This document shows positions 17,214-24,785 of a DNA stretch of 64,000 nt, in pieces. Made by a program: the position numbers and the translations under genes. Origin of the DNA: Atlantibacter sp. RC6 (GTDB lineage: Bacteria > Pseudomonadota > Gammaproteobacteria > Enterobacterales > Enterobacteriaceae); assembly GCF_014193285.1 (NCBI RefSeq), contig NZ_JACHZE010000007.1, positions 62,001 to 126,000 on the forward strand, in the 5' to 3' direction. The notes under the pieces are model-generated. The model saw only the letters and a list, made by a program, of their open reading frames with translations, was not told the DNA's origin and did not search any database. Each line of letters begins with the position of its first letter. The stretch's first letter is position 1.

Positions 17214-17851
17214 TGCAAATTAACCTTTTGGGCAAATTGTTTTCCCAACTCCATATCTTCCGGCGGGGCATCTTCTTTATCGAGCGACAGCGCGAAGGCC
17301 TGGGTATCTGCCGTGGGCGTCGGGGTGGTCATGACCAGTTTGCACTGACCGGCGAGTGCGGCAGGCAGCGTGATATCGTTGGTTCCTTCGTAACTCATGT
17401 CGACATAATAGGTCGGGTCAAAGGTCGAGATACTGTAACGCTGCCCGGCCAGCGGCTGAGGCTTTGCCAGCGGCAGGGTAAACGTCAGTACCGCCTGATG
17501 CCCTTCCCGCGCCATGCCGTAAGCGGTGGGTACCGGTAAAAAAGTCACTTTTTTGCCATCGTGCCACACTTCGGTGAAATAGTGCTGCCCAATAACGTTC
17601 GCCATCACCTCCGCCGCCAGTTTTTTCCAAATCTCCGAGCCGGGTTTGGCGTCTCCCGCGTCATACAACAAATCGGCTGATGTGATTTCGTCCATCACCC
17701 AGCGCATTTGCAGGCCGGTAAACTGACCGTCCTTTTCGATAATTTGCGTTTTGAGGCTAATGAAACTGTGCGGATGCGCAAGGCTCGGCGTCGCGCAAAC
17801 GAGCAGCAGCAGCGGCAAAGCGGGCAATATCCTTAATATCGTTGGGCGCAT
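17204..17851 (-). CDS. DUF1007 (ZevA-like) periplasmic protein
   Basis: A 215-residue exported protein with a signal peptide (PALPLLLLVCATPSLA) and the mature start HPHSFISLKTQI, typical of DUF1007. A TTG-initiated form four codons longer is possible, but GGAAGAG just before the ATG at 17851 supports the shorter start. In Haemophilus the family partner ZevA works with ZevB in zinc uptake. The overlap with the downstream transporter gene implies coupled translation and a joint function. The N-terminal His residues may bind metal. Confidence 0.78.
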   Translation of the reverse strand: MRPTILRILPALPLLLLVCATPSLAHPHSFISLKTQIIEKDGQFTGLQMRWVMDEITSADLLYDAGDAKPGSEIWKKLAAEVMANVIGQHYFTEVWHDGKKVTFLPVPTAYGMAREGHQAVLTFTLPLAKPQPLAGQRYSISTFDPTYYVDMSYEGTNDITLPAALAGQCKLVMTTPTPTADTQAFALSLDKEDAPPEDMELGKQFAQKVNLQCQ

Positions 17852-17975
17852 TATCTCTTCCAAACAAAAAAATCTGTGAGCCAGACAGGATTACCAAATG
17901 AAAGTCCAAACCCGTTCTAACGATGACTCATACTTTAACTACGCTTAGCATTGTTTACCTAACTGGAACTTTTGG

Positions 17976-19253
17976 ATGATGACACAGCTTTGTTCGCCAC
18001 CATCCGTGCTTTCCAGTCCGCAGCGCCGCTGCCAGATGCTGTTGATGCTCTATTTACCCGGCACCGTCACGCCGGAATTAATCGGGCAAATCAATGGTGT
18101 TGATGGTGGCATAGCCCGTCAGGATATTGTTGAAACCAGTTCTGAGATCCAGCGCTACCACCGGCTTTCAATTATGACCCACCCCGACGGCAGCTACCGG
18201 ATTGAAGGCGCGCCACTCGATCGCCGGCTTTGCCTGCTCCACTGGCTGCGTCGCGCTATGCGCTTGTGCCCCCACTTTGTACAGCAGCATTTTACGCCGA
18301 CGCTGAAAACTGAACTCCGGCAACGCGGCATTCCCGTCGCATGCTATGACGATACGAATTTACACGCGCTGGTCAACCTTTGCGGACGTCGGCTTAACCG
18401 GCAGTTCGAATCACGCGATACCCAATTCCTGCGGCTATTCCTGCAATATTGCCTGATGGAGCAGCACGCCGGCCAGTCGCCGGGCTTTAGCGAGGTGCAA
18501 AATCTCTGGACCGCCCAGCGGGTAGAATACCTGGCGGCGCAGGAAATCATGCGCCACTGGCAGCGCCGGGTGCCGATTCCGCCTCATCAGGACGAACAGT
18601 TATTTCTGGCGCTGATATTTATGATGCTGCGGGTACCGGACCCGCTCAAAGACAATCAGCCGCAGGATATTCAACTGCGGCTGGCGGTGGCGGAGTTGAT
18701 TAGCGCGTTTCGTCAGCTTTCCGGCATGGCGTTTAGCGATGAAACCGGCCTGGCGGCGCAGTTGTACGTGCATCTTGCCCAGGCGCTGGACCGCTGCCTG
18801 TTCGGCATCGGCATTGATAATGCGCTCCCGGAAGAGATCACCCGGCTATACCCCCGATTAATGCGCACGACCCGCGAGGCCTGCGCCCGGCTTGAAACGC
18901 ACTATGGCATCCAGTTTTCCGATGAAGAGATCGGCCTGATCGCCATTATTTTTGGCGCGTGGCTGATGCAGGAGAGCGATATTCAGGAGAAGCAAGTGCT
19001 ACTACTGACGGGTAATGACCGGCAACTGGAAGAGCAGATTGAACATCAGTTGCGCGAATTAACGCTGCTGCCGCTGAATATCAAATATCTGTCGGTGCAT
19101 ACGTTCCAGAAAGAAGGCGCATCGAAGGAGGTGGCGTTGATTATTACCCCTTACCATACGTCGCTGCCGCTGTTCTCCGCGCCGCTGATCCACGCCACGC
19201 TGCCGCTGGGAGAACACCAGCAGCAGCGTATCCGCGAGATTCTGGAGAGCTAG
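17976..19253 (+). CDS. csiE: CsiE, stationary-phase inducible PRD-domain protein
   Basis: A 425-residue homolog of CsiE. The N-terminal half resembles a winged-helix region (PQRRCQMLLMLYL), and the C-terminal half carries a PRD-type regulatory domain with ETHYGIQFSDEEIGLIAIIF and WLMQESDIQEKQVLLLTGND. In E. coli it is induced by carbon starvation under sigma-S; its molecular role is unknown. It converges on hcaT, and the two stop codons overlap, as in K-12. Confidence 0.92.
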   Translation: MMTQLCSPPSVLSSPQRRCQMLLMLYLPGTVTPELIGQINGVDGGIARQDIVETSSEIQRYHRLSIMTHPDGSYRIEGAPLDRRLCLLHWLRRAMRLCPHFVQQHFTPTLKTELRQRGIPVACYDDTNLHALVNLCGRRLNRQFESRDTQFLRLFLQYCLMEQHAGQSPGFSEVQNLWTAQRVEYLAAQEIMRHWQRRVPIPPHQDEQLFLALIFMMLRVPDPLKDNQPQDIQLRLAVAELISAFRQLSGMAFSDETGLAAQLYVHLAQALDRCLFGIGIDNALPEEITRLYPRLMRTTREACARLETHYGIQFSDEEIGLIAIIFGAWLMQESDIQEKQVLLLTGNDRQLEEQIEHQLRELTLLPLNIKYLSVHTFQKEGASKEVALIITPYHTSLPLFSAPLIHATLPLGEHQQQRIREILES

Positions 19254-20386
19254 CGCGCCACCACGGCGGGGCGCAGCAAGATTGCCGGCACCGCCAGCAG
19301 CGCCATGATCCAGAACATCCCGCCTTGCAGGTGCTGGAACAGGAAGCCCGCGAACATGGTCATAATGGCGATGCTGCCGCCCATGGCGACGGCGGAATAG
19401 ACGGCCTGCAGGCGAATCACTTCGCTGCCCTGGCGCGCCGAGATATAGCGCATGGCGGCGAGGTGGCAGACGGTAAAGCTGCCGCAGTGCAGGATTTGCG
19501 CCAGAATAAGCCATGGCAAATCGGTGGTCCAGGCCATCAGCGACCAGCGCACAATCCCACTCAGGGCCGAGAGCAACAGCAAATCGCGGGCGCTCCAGCG
19601 GCGGAACAGTTTATTGCTGAGGGTAAAGACCACGATCTCCGCGACCACGCCCAGTGACCATAAGTAGCCCACTACCGAAGCGGAGTAGCCCGCCTCTTGC
19701 CAGTAGATGGCGCTAAAGCCGTAATAGGCTGCATGCGCGCCCTGCAACAGCGAGACGCAGGCTAAAAAACGCCAGCTTTCGAGCACCAGTTTTCGCCACG
19801 CGGGCCAGCCAGCGCTTTCATTCTGGCGCGCCTGCCCTGCTGGCATAACCGAGGGGCGTAACATCATACCGAGCAGCATCGAGGCCACGCCAATGCTCAG
19901 CATCACCAGGATCGCGTGGTAATCGAAAATGCTGATCAGTTTACCGGTGAGCGCCGAACCAATCACAAACGCCAGCGATCCCCAGACCCGCACTTTGCCG
20001 TAATCGAGGGTAATTTGCTTTTGCCAGGTTCCTGCCAGCGCATCGGTTAACGGCACCAGCGGCGAGAAGAACAGATTGAAGCCGACCATCACAATCAGCA
20101 GCCAGGCGGTAGTGGTGCCGAGCCAGAACGCTACGGCGAAAATAAGCGTCAGCAGCGCTAACACGCGCAACGCAAATACCAGCCGGGAGGGATCGGTTAC
20201 GCGCGGTGCCAGCAACAAGCTGCCAAGGAAGCGGGCGATTAATCCTGCGCCAAGCAGCAGGCCGATGGTTTCCGGCGCTAAGCCGATGCCTTTGAGCCAG
20301 ACGCTCCAGAAAGGTAAGAAAATGCCATAGCTAAAGAAGTAGGTGAAGTAACTGAGCGCCAGCCAGCGCGTAGAGTGCAAAACCAT
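19250..20386 (-). CDS. hcaT: HcaT, MFS transporter (3-phenylpropionate type)
   Basis: A 378-residue, 12-helix major facilitator protein starting MVLHSTRWLALSYFTYFFSY. The sequence VSLLQGAHAAYYGFSAIYW near residue 212 and the overall layout match HcaT. In E. coli it lies beside the hca dioxygenase operon for phenylpropionate and cinnamate, but no hca genes are found here. The substrate is thus uncertain. The gene overlaps csiE tail to tail by 4 bp. Confidence 0.88.
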   Translation of the reverse strand: MVLHSTRWLALSYFTYFFSYGIFLPFWSVWLKGIGLAPETIGLLLGAGLIARFLGSLLLAPRVTDPSRLVFALRVLALLTLIFAVAFWLGTTTAWLLIVMVGFNLFFSPLVPLTDALAGTWQKQITLDYGKVRVWGSLAFVIGSALTGKLISIFDYHAILVMLSIGVASMLLGMMLRPSVMPAGQARQNESAGWPAWRKLVLESWRFLACVSLLQGAHAAYYGFSAIYWQEAGYSASVVGYLWSLGVVAEIVVFTLSNKLFRRWSARDLLLLSALSGIVRWSLMAWTTDLPWLILAQILHCGSFTVCHLAAMRYISARQGSEVIRLQAVYSAVAMGGSIAIMTMFAGFLFQHLQGGMFWIMALLAVPAILLRPAVVAR

Positions 20387-20471
20387 GAATCCCTCCCGTT
20401 TTGGAGGCGATAGTCTGGCGGGTTATTGCGGCGGGCGCAAGGTGTAACATTGGGTTAACAAGAAGTCAGCG

Positions 20472-20933
20472 CTAGATAAGACGCAGCGACATGTTATAGC
20501 CCGTAATCGCAAAGCCGCATTTCTCATACAGCGCTTTCGCTGCAGGATTATTCGACGCCACCCGCAAGCCGATTTCATGAATATCCAGGGCGCTGAGCGT
20601 CTGTTTAAGTTGCGCCATCGCATCGCGCCCAAGTCCTTTACCGCGCCATTGCGGTAACAGGCAAAAATCATAAATCCATGCGACGCGTCCATTGAGGCTT
20701 ACCCAAAAATAACCAATGGTTTGCTCTGAATGAGAGGGCGTAATACACCACAGCCGGCTGCCTTCTGTGTCCGGGCCGTCGGGAAGATACTTATCGATAC
20801 TCCGGGCGGCATCATGGCGAGCCTCATCAATCGCCATGTGGCGTGTTGACGCTAAATCCTGTGCATACTCTTCGATAAAAAATGTCCGATATGCCGGGAA
20901 TTGATCGTTGGTCATACGCTGTATCGTTACCAT
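20472..20933 (-). CDS. GNAT-family N-acetyltransferase
   Basis: A 153-residue GNAT enzyme. The acetyl-CoA binding motif is in LLPQWRGKGLGRDAMAQLK near residues 96-115 (Q/R-x-x-G-x-G/A form), followed by GLRVASNNPAAKALYEKCGF typical of motif B. The substrate is not predictable. It lies 26 bp downstream of the carboxymuconolactone decarboxylase-like gene on the same strand, so it may be part of the MerR-led operon. Confidence 0.85.
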   Translation of the reverse strand: MVTIQRMTNDQFPAYRTFFIEEYAQDLASTRHMAIDEARHDAARSIDKYLPDGPDTEGSRLWCITPSHSEQTIGYFWVSLNGRVAWIYDFCLLPQWRGKGLGRDAMAQLKQTLSALDIHEIGLRVASNNPAAKALYEKCGFAITGYNMSLRLI

Positions 20934-20959
20934 TAGGCCTCCCTGATGCCGCCTTATTG

Positions 20960-21337
20960 TTATAGGTTAAGTTCCTGAAAAACCGTTTTCGCGGTGAACA
21001 TGGCATTTAGCGCTGCCGGAAAGCCCGCATAGAGCGACATCTGGATAATGGCTTCCACAATCTCCCCTTTCGTGCAGCCTACATTCAGTGCGGCATGAAT
21101 ATGCACGGCCAGCTGCGGCTGCGCATGCCCCAATGCGGCGAGCGCACCGACGGTAATCAGTTCGCGAGTTTTTAAATCTAACCCCGGACGGCTATAGATA
21201 TCGCCAAATCCAAACTCAATCACATAGCGCCCTAAATCAGGCGCGACATCAGCCAGCGCGGTAATCACTTTTTCGCCTGCTGCGCCGTCAATTTCTGCCA
21301 GTCTCGCAAGCCCTGTTTCGTAGCGTGTCGTTGTCAT
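20960..21337 (-). CDS. Carboxymuconolactone decarboxylase-like protein
   Basis: A 125-residue protein of the CMD/AhpD-like family: KTRELITVGALAALGHAQPQ near residues 56-75, then HIHAALNVGCTKGEIVEAIIQMSLYAGFPAA. It has a single cysteine and lacks the CxxC redox motif of AhpD, so it is more like PcaC-type enzymes, but no aromatic pathway is nearby. It follows a MerR-family gene across a 57 bp gap that contains a MerR-type operator. The likely role is a small stress or detoxification enzyme; the substrate is unknown. Confidence 0.83.
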   Translation of the reverse strand: MTTTRYETGLARLAEIDGAAGEKVITALADVAPDLGRYVIEFGFGDIYSRPGLDLKTRELITVGALAALGHAQPQLAVHIHAALNVGCTKGEIVEAIIQMSLYAGFPAALNAMFTAKTVFQELNL

Positions 21338-21367
21338 AACGTTATCCTCTTTGATGAAATAAGAGCC

Positions 21368-21398
21368 ACGTTAATCCTTCGAGTTAACTCCAGGTCAA
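21368..21398 (-). promoter_or_regulatory. MerR-type promoter/operator ahead of the CMD-like gene
   Basis: On the minus strand a TTGACC -35 element (21398-21393) is followed by the dyad CCTGGAGTTAACTCGAAGG (21394-21376) in a long spacer. A TAACGT -10-like hexamer is about 19 bp away. An overlong spacer filled by a GGAGTTAACTC-centred dyad is the signature of MerR-family activated promoters. It overlaps the merR stop codon. Confidence 0.7.
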
Positions 21399-21757
21399 GC
21401 GCTGTTTTTGATGAGTTCGCTATCGTAATACGCCATCTTCGCTTTCAGGCGATCCAGATGTAGATGCTGCTCTGCCAGGCGCTGCTCAAGCCGTTCAGCG
21501 TGATGGGCTAATAATGCACGCCGTTCATTAACCGTGGTATTACCCTGGCTTCTTAACGCGGCATAACGCTGGATATCCGAAAGCGGCATATCTGTTTCTT
21601 TCAGACGAACAATAAAAGCCACCCATTCGACGTCGGCTTCCCGATAATCACGATGGCCGCTGCTATTCCTGTCAGGGAGTAGTAAACCCAGTTTTTCGTA
21701 ATAACGAAGCGTATGCGCCGTGAGCCCGGTTCTTCTGGAAAAGTGTCGAATGCGCAT
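21395..21757 (-). CDS. MerR-family transcriptional regulator
   Basis: A 120-residue MerR regulator. The N-terminal winged HTH reads HFSRRTGLTAHTLRYYEKLG and then HRDYREADVEW, followed by a dimerisation coiled coil rich in Glu, Arg and Leu. There are no Cys residues, so metal sensing of the classic MerR kind is unlikely. GAGG lies just ahead of the chosen ATG; a longer in-frame start would add 57 residues that do not look like the family. It probably controls the operon downstream of it through the dyad at 21376-21394. Confidence 0.88.
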   Translation of the reverse strand: MRIRHFSRRTGLTAHTLRYYEKLGLLLPDRNSSGHRDYREADVEWVAFIVRLKETDMPLSDIQRYAALRSQGNTTVNERRALLAHHAERLEQRLAEQHLHLDRLKAKMAYYDSELIKNSA

Positions 21758-21895
21758 GGTACCTCGTTGACTTTGATCAGCAAGTGCCCTGGGACGAGCA
21801 AATTGTATGTAAAAGCAGTGTAGTAAATACCGTATCGGTATGAAGGTCCACCGCTTCAGGGGCCTCGCAGCCAGCATCCTGAAAACCCAACCCAT

Positions 21896-21922
21896 AAAAA
21901 AACCCCCGACCAGGTCGAGGGT
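21896..21922 (-). terminator. Terminator of glyA
   Basis: Stem CCCTCGAC pairing with GTCGGGGG (one G-U pair) at 21903-21920, followed on the minus strand by a seven-base U-run. It lies 23 bp past the glyA stop. Confidence 0.88.
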
Positions 21923-21945
21923 TTTCACCGCTTAACGCTTAACGA

Positions 21946-23199
21946 TTATGCATAAACCGGGTAGCGGGCGCAGATATCCAGCACTTTCTGCTTCACGCGT
22001 TCGATGGTCGCTTCGTCATTGATATTATCCAGCACATCGCACATCCAGCCAGCCAGCTCTTTCGCTTCCGCTTCTTTAAAGCCGCGACGAGTGATAGCCG
22101 GGGAACCGATACGGATGCCTGAAGTCACGAACGGGCTCTTCGGATCGTTCGGTACGCTGTTTTTGTTGACGGTGATGTTGGCGCGGCCCAGGGCAGCGTC
22201 AGCTTCTTTACCGGTCAGGTTCTTGTCAACCAGGTCCAGCAGGAACAGGTGGTTTTCAGTGCCGCCAGACACCACTTTGTAGCCACGGTTCAGGAACACT
22301 TCCACCATCGCTTTGGCGTTTTTGGCAACCTGCTGCTGATAAACTTTAAACTCTGGCTCCATCGCCTCTTTCAGCGCTACCGCTTTCGCCGCGATAACGT
22401 GCATCAGCGGGCCGCCCTGCGCGCTTGGGAATACGGCAGAGTTCAGTTTTTTGTACAGCTCTTCGTCGCCACCTTTGGCCAGAATCAAGCCACCGCGTGG
22501 GCCTGCCAGAGTTTTGTGGGTGGTCGTGGTTACAACGTGCGCATGGGGAACCGGGTTCGGGTACACGCCTGCGGCAATCAGGCCCGCGACGTGCGCCATA
22601 TCAACGAAAAGCCAGGCGCCGATACTGTCTGCGATTTCACGCATTTTAGCCCAGTCAACCACACCAGAGTAAGCAGAGAAGCCGCCGATGATCATCTTCG
22701 GTTTGTGTTCTTTGGCCTGCTTCGCCATGTCTTCGTAGTCAATTTTACCGGACTCATCAATACCGTAAGGGATGATGTTGTAGAGCTTGCCGGAGAAGTT
22801 AACCGGGGAACCGTGAGTCAGGTGACCGCCTTGCGCCAGGTTCATACCCAGTACGGTATCGCCCGGTTGCAGCAGCGCGGTGTAGACCGCAAAGTTAGCC
22901 TGGGAACCGGAGTGCGGCTGAACGTTGGCGTAGTCTGCGCCAAACAGCTCTTTCGCGCGGTCAATCGCCAGTTGCTCAACGATATCCACATATTCGCAAC
23001 CGCCGTAGTAGCGTTTGCCCGGATAACCTTCAGCGTATTTGTTGGTCAGCTGAGAACCCTGAGCCTGCATAACACGCGGGCTGGTGTAGTTTTCGGAGGC
23101 GATAAGTTCAATATGCTCTTCCTGACGAACCTTCTCCTGCTCCATAGCCTGCCACAGTTCGGCATCATAATCGGCAATGTTCATTTCACGCTTTAACAT
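21946..23199 (-). CDS. glyA: GlyA, serine hydroxymethyltransferase
   Basis: A 417-residue PLP enzyme that interconverts serine and glycine with tetrahydrofolate, the main one-carbon source. The PLP lysine lies in [15 protein letters not shown] (near residue 229), and [10 protein letters not shown] is near the start. The ATG of [16 protein letters not shown] gives the exact K-12 length; a start two codons earlier is possible. The promoter region shared with hmp contains a PurR-like operator. Confidence 0.97.
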   Translation of the reverse strand: MLKREMNIADYDAELWQAMEQEKVRQEEHIELIASENYTSPRVMQAQGSQLTNKYAEGYPGKRYYGGCEYVDIVEQLAIDRAKELFGADYANVQPHSGSQANFAVYTALLQPGDTVLGMNLAQGGHLTHGSPVNFSGKLYNIIPYGIDESGKIDYEDMAKQAKEHKPKMIIGGFSAYSGVVDWAKMREIADSIGAWLFVDMAHVAGLIAAGVYPNPVPHAHVVTTTTHKTLAGPRGGLILAKGGDEELYKKLNSAVFPSAQGGPLMHVIAAKAVALKEAMEPEFKVYQQQVAKNAKAMVEVFLNRGYKVVSGGTENHLFLLDLVDKNLTGKEADAALGRANITVNKNSVPNDPKSPFVTSGIRIGSPAITRRGFKEAEAKELAGWMCDVLDNINDEATIERVKQKVLDICARYPVYA

Positions 23200-23318
23200 C
23201 CGCATCTCCTGACTCAGCTAACGGTAAACTTTTTACGGCAATTAGGGGCCCTTTTTGGGCAACGGGCAACAGTGTAAACCGATTAACAGTGTGAAGATAG
23301 GTCTTGACAAAGGTTTTT

Positions 23319-23334
23319 ACGCAAACGATTGGCT
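23319..23334. promoter_or_regulatory. PurR-like operator in the glyA/hmp region
   Basis: ACGCAAACGATTGGCT at 23319-23334 matches the PurR operator consensus ACGCAAACGTTTNCNT at most positions. glyA is a known PurR-repressed gene in E. coli, with the site placed in the same divergent gap. It lies about 120 bp from the glyA start. Confidence 0.75.
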
Positions 23335-23474
23335 TCAGGCAGTACAAGGCTTCAACGCCTTTTACAAACGGCGCGTCTGACGGAATTCTTTTCAGGATCG
23401 TGATGCAGGTTTTTCATTAACACTCAATAACAAAACCTCAACAGAGACCCTTTACAGCACAGGGATAAATTTAT

Positions 23475-23497
23475 AAGATGCATTAAAAATGCATATT
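23475..23497. promoter_or_regulatory. NsrR-like operator at the hmp promoter
   Basis: The dyad AAGATGCATT (23475-23484), then three A, then AATGCATATT, matches the NsrR consensus of two AAGATGCA-type half sites. It lies 27 bp ahead of the hmp start. NsrR is the nitric oxide sensing Rrf2 repressor that controls hmp in enterics. Confidence 0.8.
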
Positions 23498-23523
23498 ATA
23501 GACACCTGCAAAGGAACACCCTG

Positions 23524-24714
23524 ATGTTAGACGCTCAAACTATCGCGACTGTGAAGTCCACTATTCCGCTACTGGCAGCAACCGGCCCGAAACTCACCGC
23601 CCACTTTTATGACCGGATGTTTGCCCATAATCCGGAGTTGAAAGAGATCTTTAATATGAGCAATCAGCGCAACGGCGATCAGCGTGAAGCGCTGTTCAAC
23701 GCTATTTGCGCCTATGCCACCAATATTGAGAACCTGGCGGCGCTCCTGCCCGCAGTGGAGAAAATCGCCCAGAAGCACACCAGTTTCCATATCAAGCCTG
23801 AACAGTACGATATCGTCGGCAGCCATCTGTTAGCGACGCTGGATGAGATGTTCAGCCCGGGCCAGGAAGTGCTGGATGCCTGGGGTAAAGCCTATGGCGT
23901 GCTGGCTCAGGTGTTTATTAACCGCGAAGCGGAAATTTATCAGGAAAACGCGGGCAAAACCGGCGGTTGGGAAGGGACCCGTCCATTCCGTATCACAGAA
24001 ATCAAACAGCAAAGCGCGCTGATCACCAGTTTTGAATTTACGCCGGTAGACGGCGGCCCGGTGGCGGATTACAAGCCTGGCCAGTATCTGGGCGTGTGGA
24101 TCAAACCAGAAAACTTTGAACATCAGGAAATTCGTCAGTATTCCCTGACCCGTAAACCCAACGGCAAGAGCTACCGTATCGCGGTGAAGCGCGAAGGCGA
24201 AGGGCTGGTGTCAAACTGGCTGCACAGCCACGCCAAACCAGGCGATGTGATCCATCTGGTGGCCCCGGCGGGTGATTTCTTTATGGACGTGCCGCCGACC
24301 ACCCCTGTGACGTTGATCTCTGCGGGGGTGGGTCAAACGCCAATGTTAGCGATGCTGGATAATCTGGCCGCTAACCATCATGAAGCACAGGTTAACTGGC
24401 TGCATGCCGCTGAAAACGGCGATGTGCATGCCTTTGCGGATGAAATCGCGTTACACGGTAAATTGCTGAAGCATTTTGATTACCATATCTGGTATCGCGT
24501 GCCGTCACAGCTTGATCGCGATAACGGTCGCTTCCACAGCGAAGGGTTGATGGATCTGTTGAAGCAGGAAGGCGCGCTGAAAGTACCCGGTATGACATTT
24601 TTCCTGTGCGGCCCGGTAGCCTTTATGCAGTTTGCAGCAAAACAGCTGGTCAGCCTGGGCATCGACCCGGCAAACATTCATTATGAATGTTTCGGTCCCC
24701 ATAAGGTTCTGTAA
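23524..24714 (+). CDS. hmp: Hmp, flavohaemoglobin nitric oxide dioxygenase
   Basis: A 396-residue flavohaemoglobin that turns NO and O2 into nitrate using NAD(P)H. The globin domain (1-140) has Tyr29 (B10), Gln53 (E7) and the proximal His85 (KHTS). The FAD domain has RQYSLT near residue 206, and the NAD domain has [15 protein letters not shown] and [11 protein letters not shown]. An AAAGGA ribosome site precedes the ATG. It is divergent from glyA as in K-12, but its downstream neighbour is mscK rather than glnB. Confidence 0.97.
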   Translation: MLDAQTIATVKSTIPLLAATGPKLTAHFYDRMFAHNPELKEIFNMSNQRNGDQREALFNAICAYATNIENLAALLPAVEKIAQKHTSFHIKPEQYDIVGSHLLATLDEMFSPGQEVLDAWGKAYGVLAQVFINREAEIYQENAGKTGGWEGTRPFRITEIKQQSALITSFEFTPVDGGPVADYKPGQYLGVWIKPENFEHQEIRQYSLTRKPNGKSYRIAVKREGEGLVSNWLHSHAKPGDVIHLVAPAGDFFMDVPPTTPVTLISAGVGQTPMLAMLDNLAANHHEAQVNWLHAAENGDVHAFADEIALHGKLLKHFDYHIWYRVPSQLDRDNGRFHSEGLMDLLKQEGALKVPGMTFFLCGPVAFMQFAAKQLVSLGIDPANIHYECFGPHKVL

Positions 24715-24715
24715 T

Positions 24716-24741
24716 AAAAAAGGGGGATAGCTATCCCCCTG
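24716..24741 (-). terminator. Terminator acting on mscK (minus strand)
   Basis: The self-complementary AGGGGGATAGCTATCCCCCT at 24722-24741 is followed on the minus strand by six U (A-run 24716-24721). It is right next to the hmp stop yet oriented to stop transcripts from mscK. Confidence 0.8.
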
Positions 24742-24753
24742 TAAGATCATCTC

Positions 24754-24785
24754 AGGTGAGGGCGTTGCGCGCCCTCACCTTTTTT
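24754..24785 (+). terminator. Terminator of hmp (plus strand)
   Basis: Stem AGGTGAGGGCG / CGCCCTCACCT, with loop TTGCG, ends in TTTTTT at 24780-24785 on the plus strand. Its U-run overlaps the mscK stop codon at 24784-24786, so the two convergent genes have crossed terminators. Confidence 0.85.
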
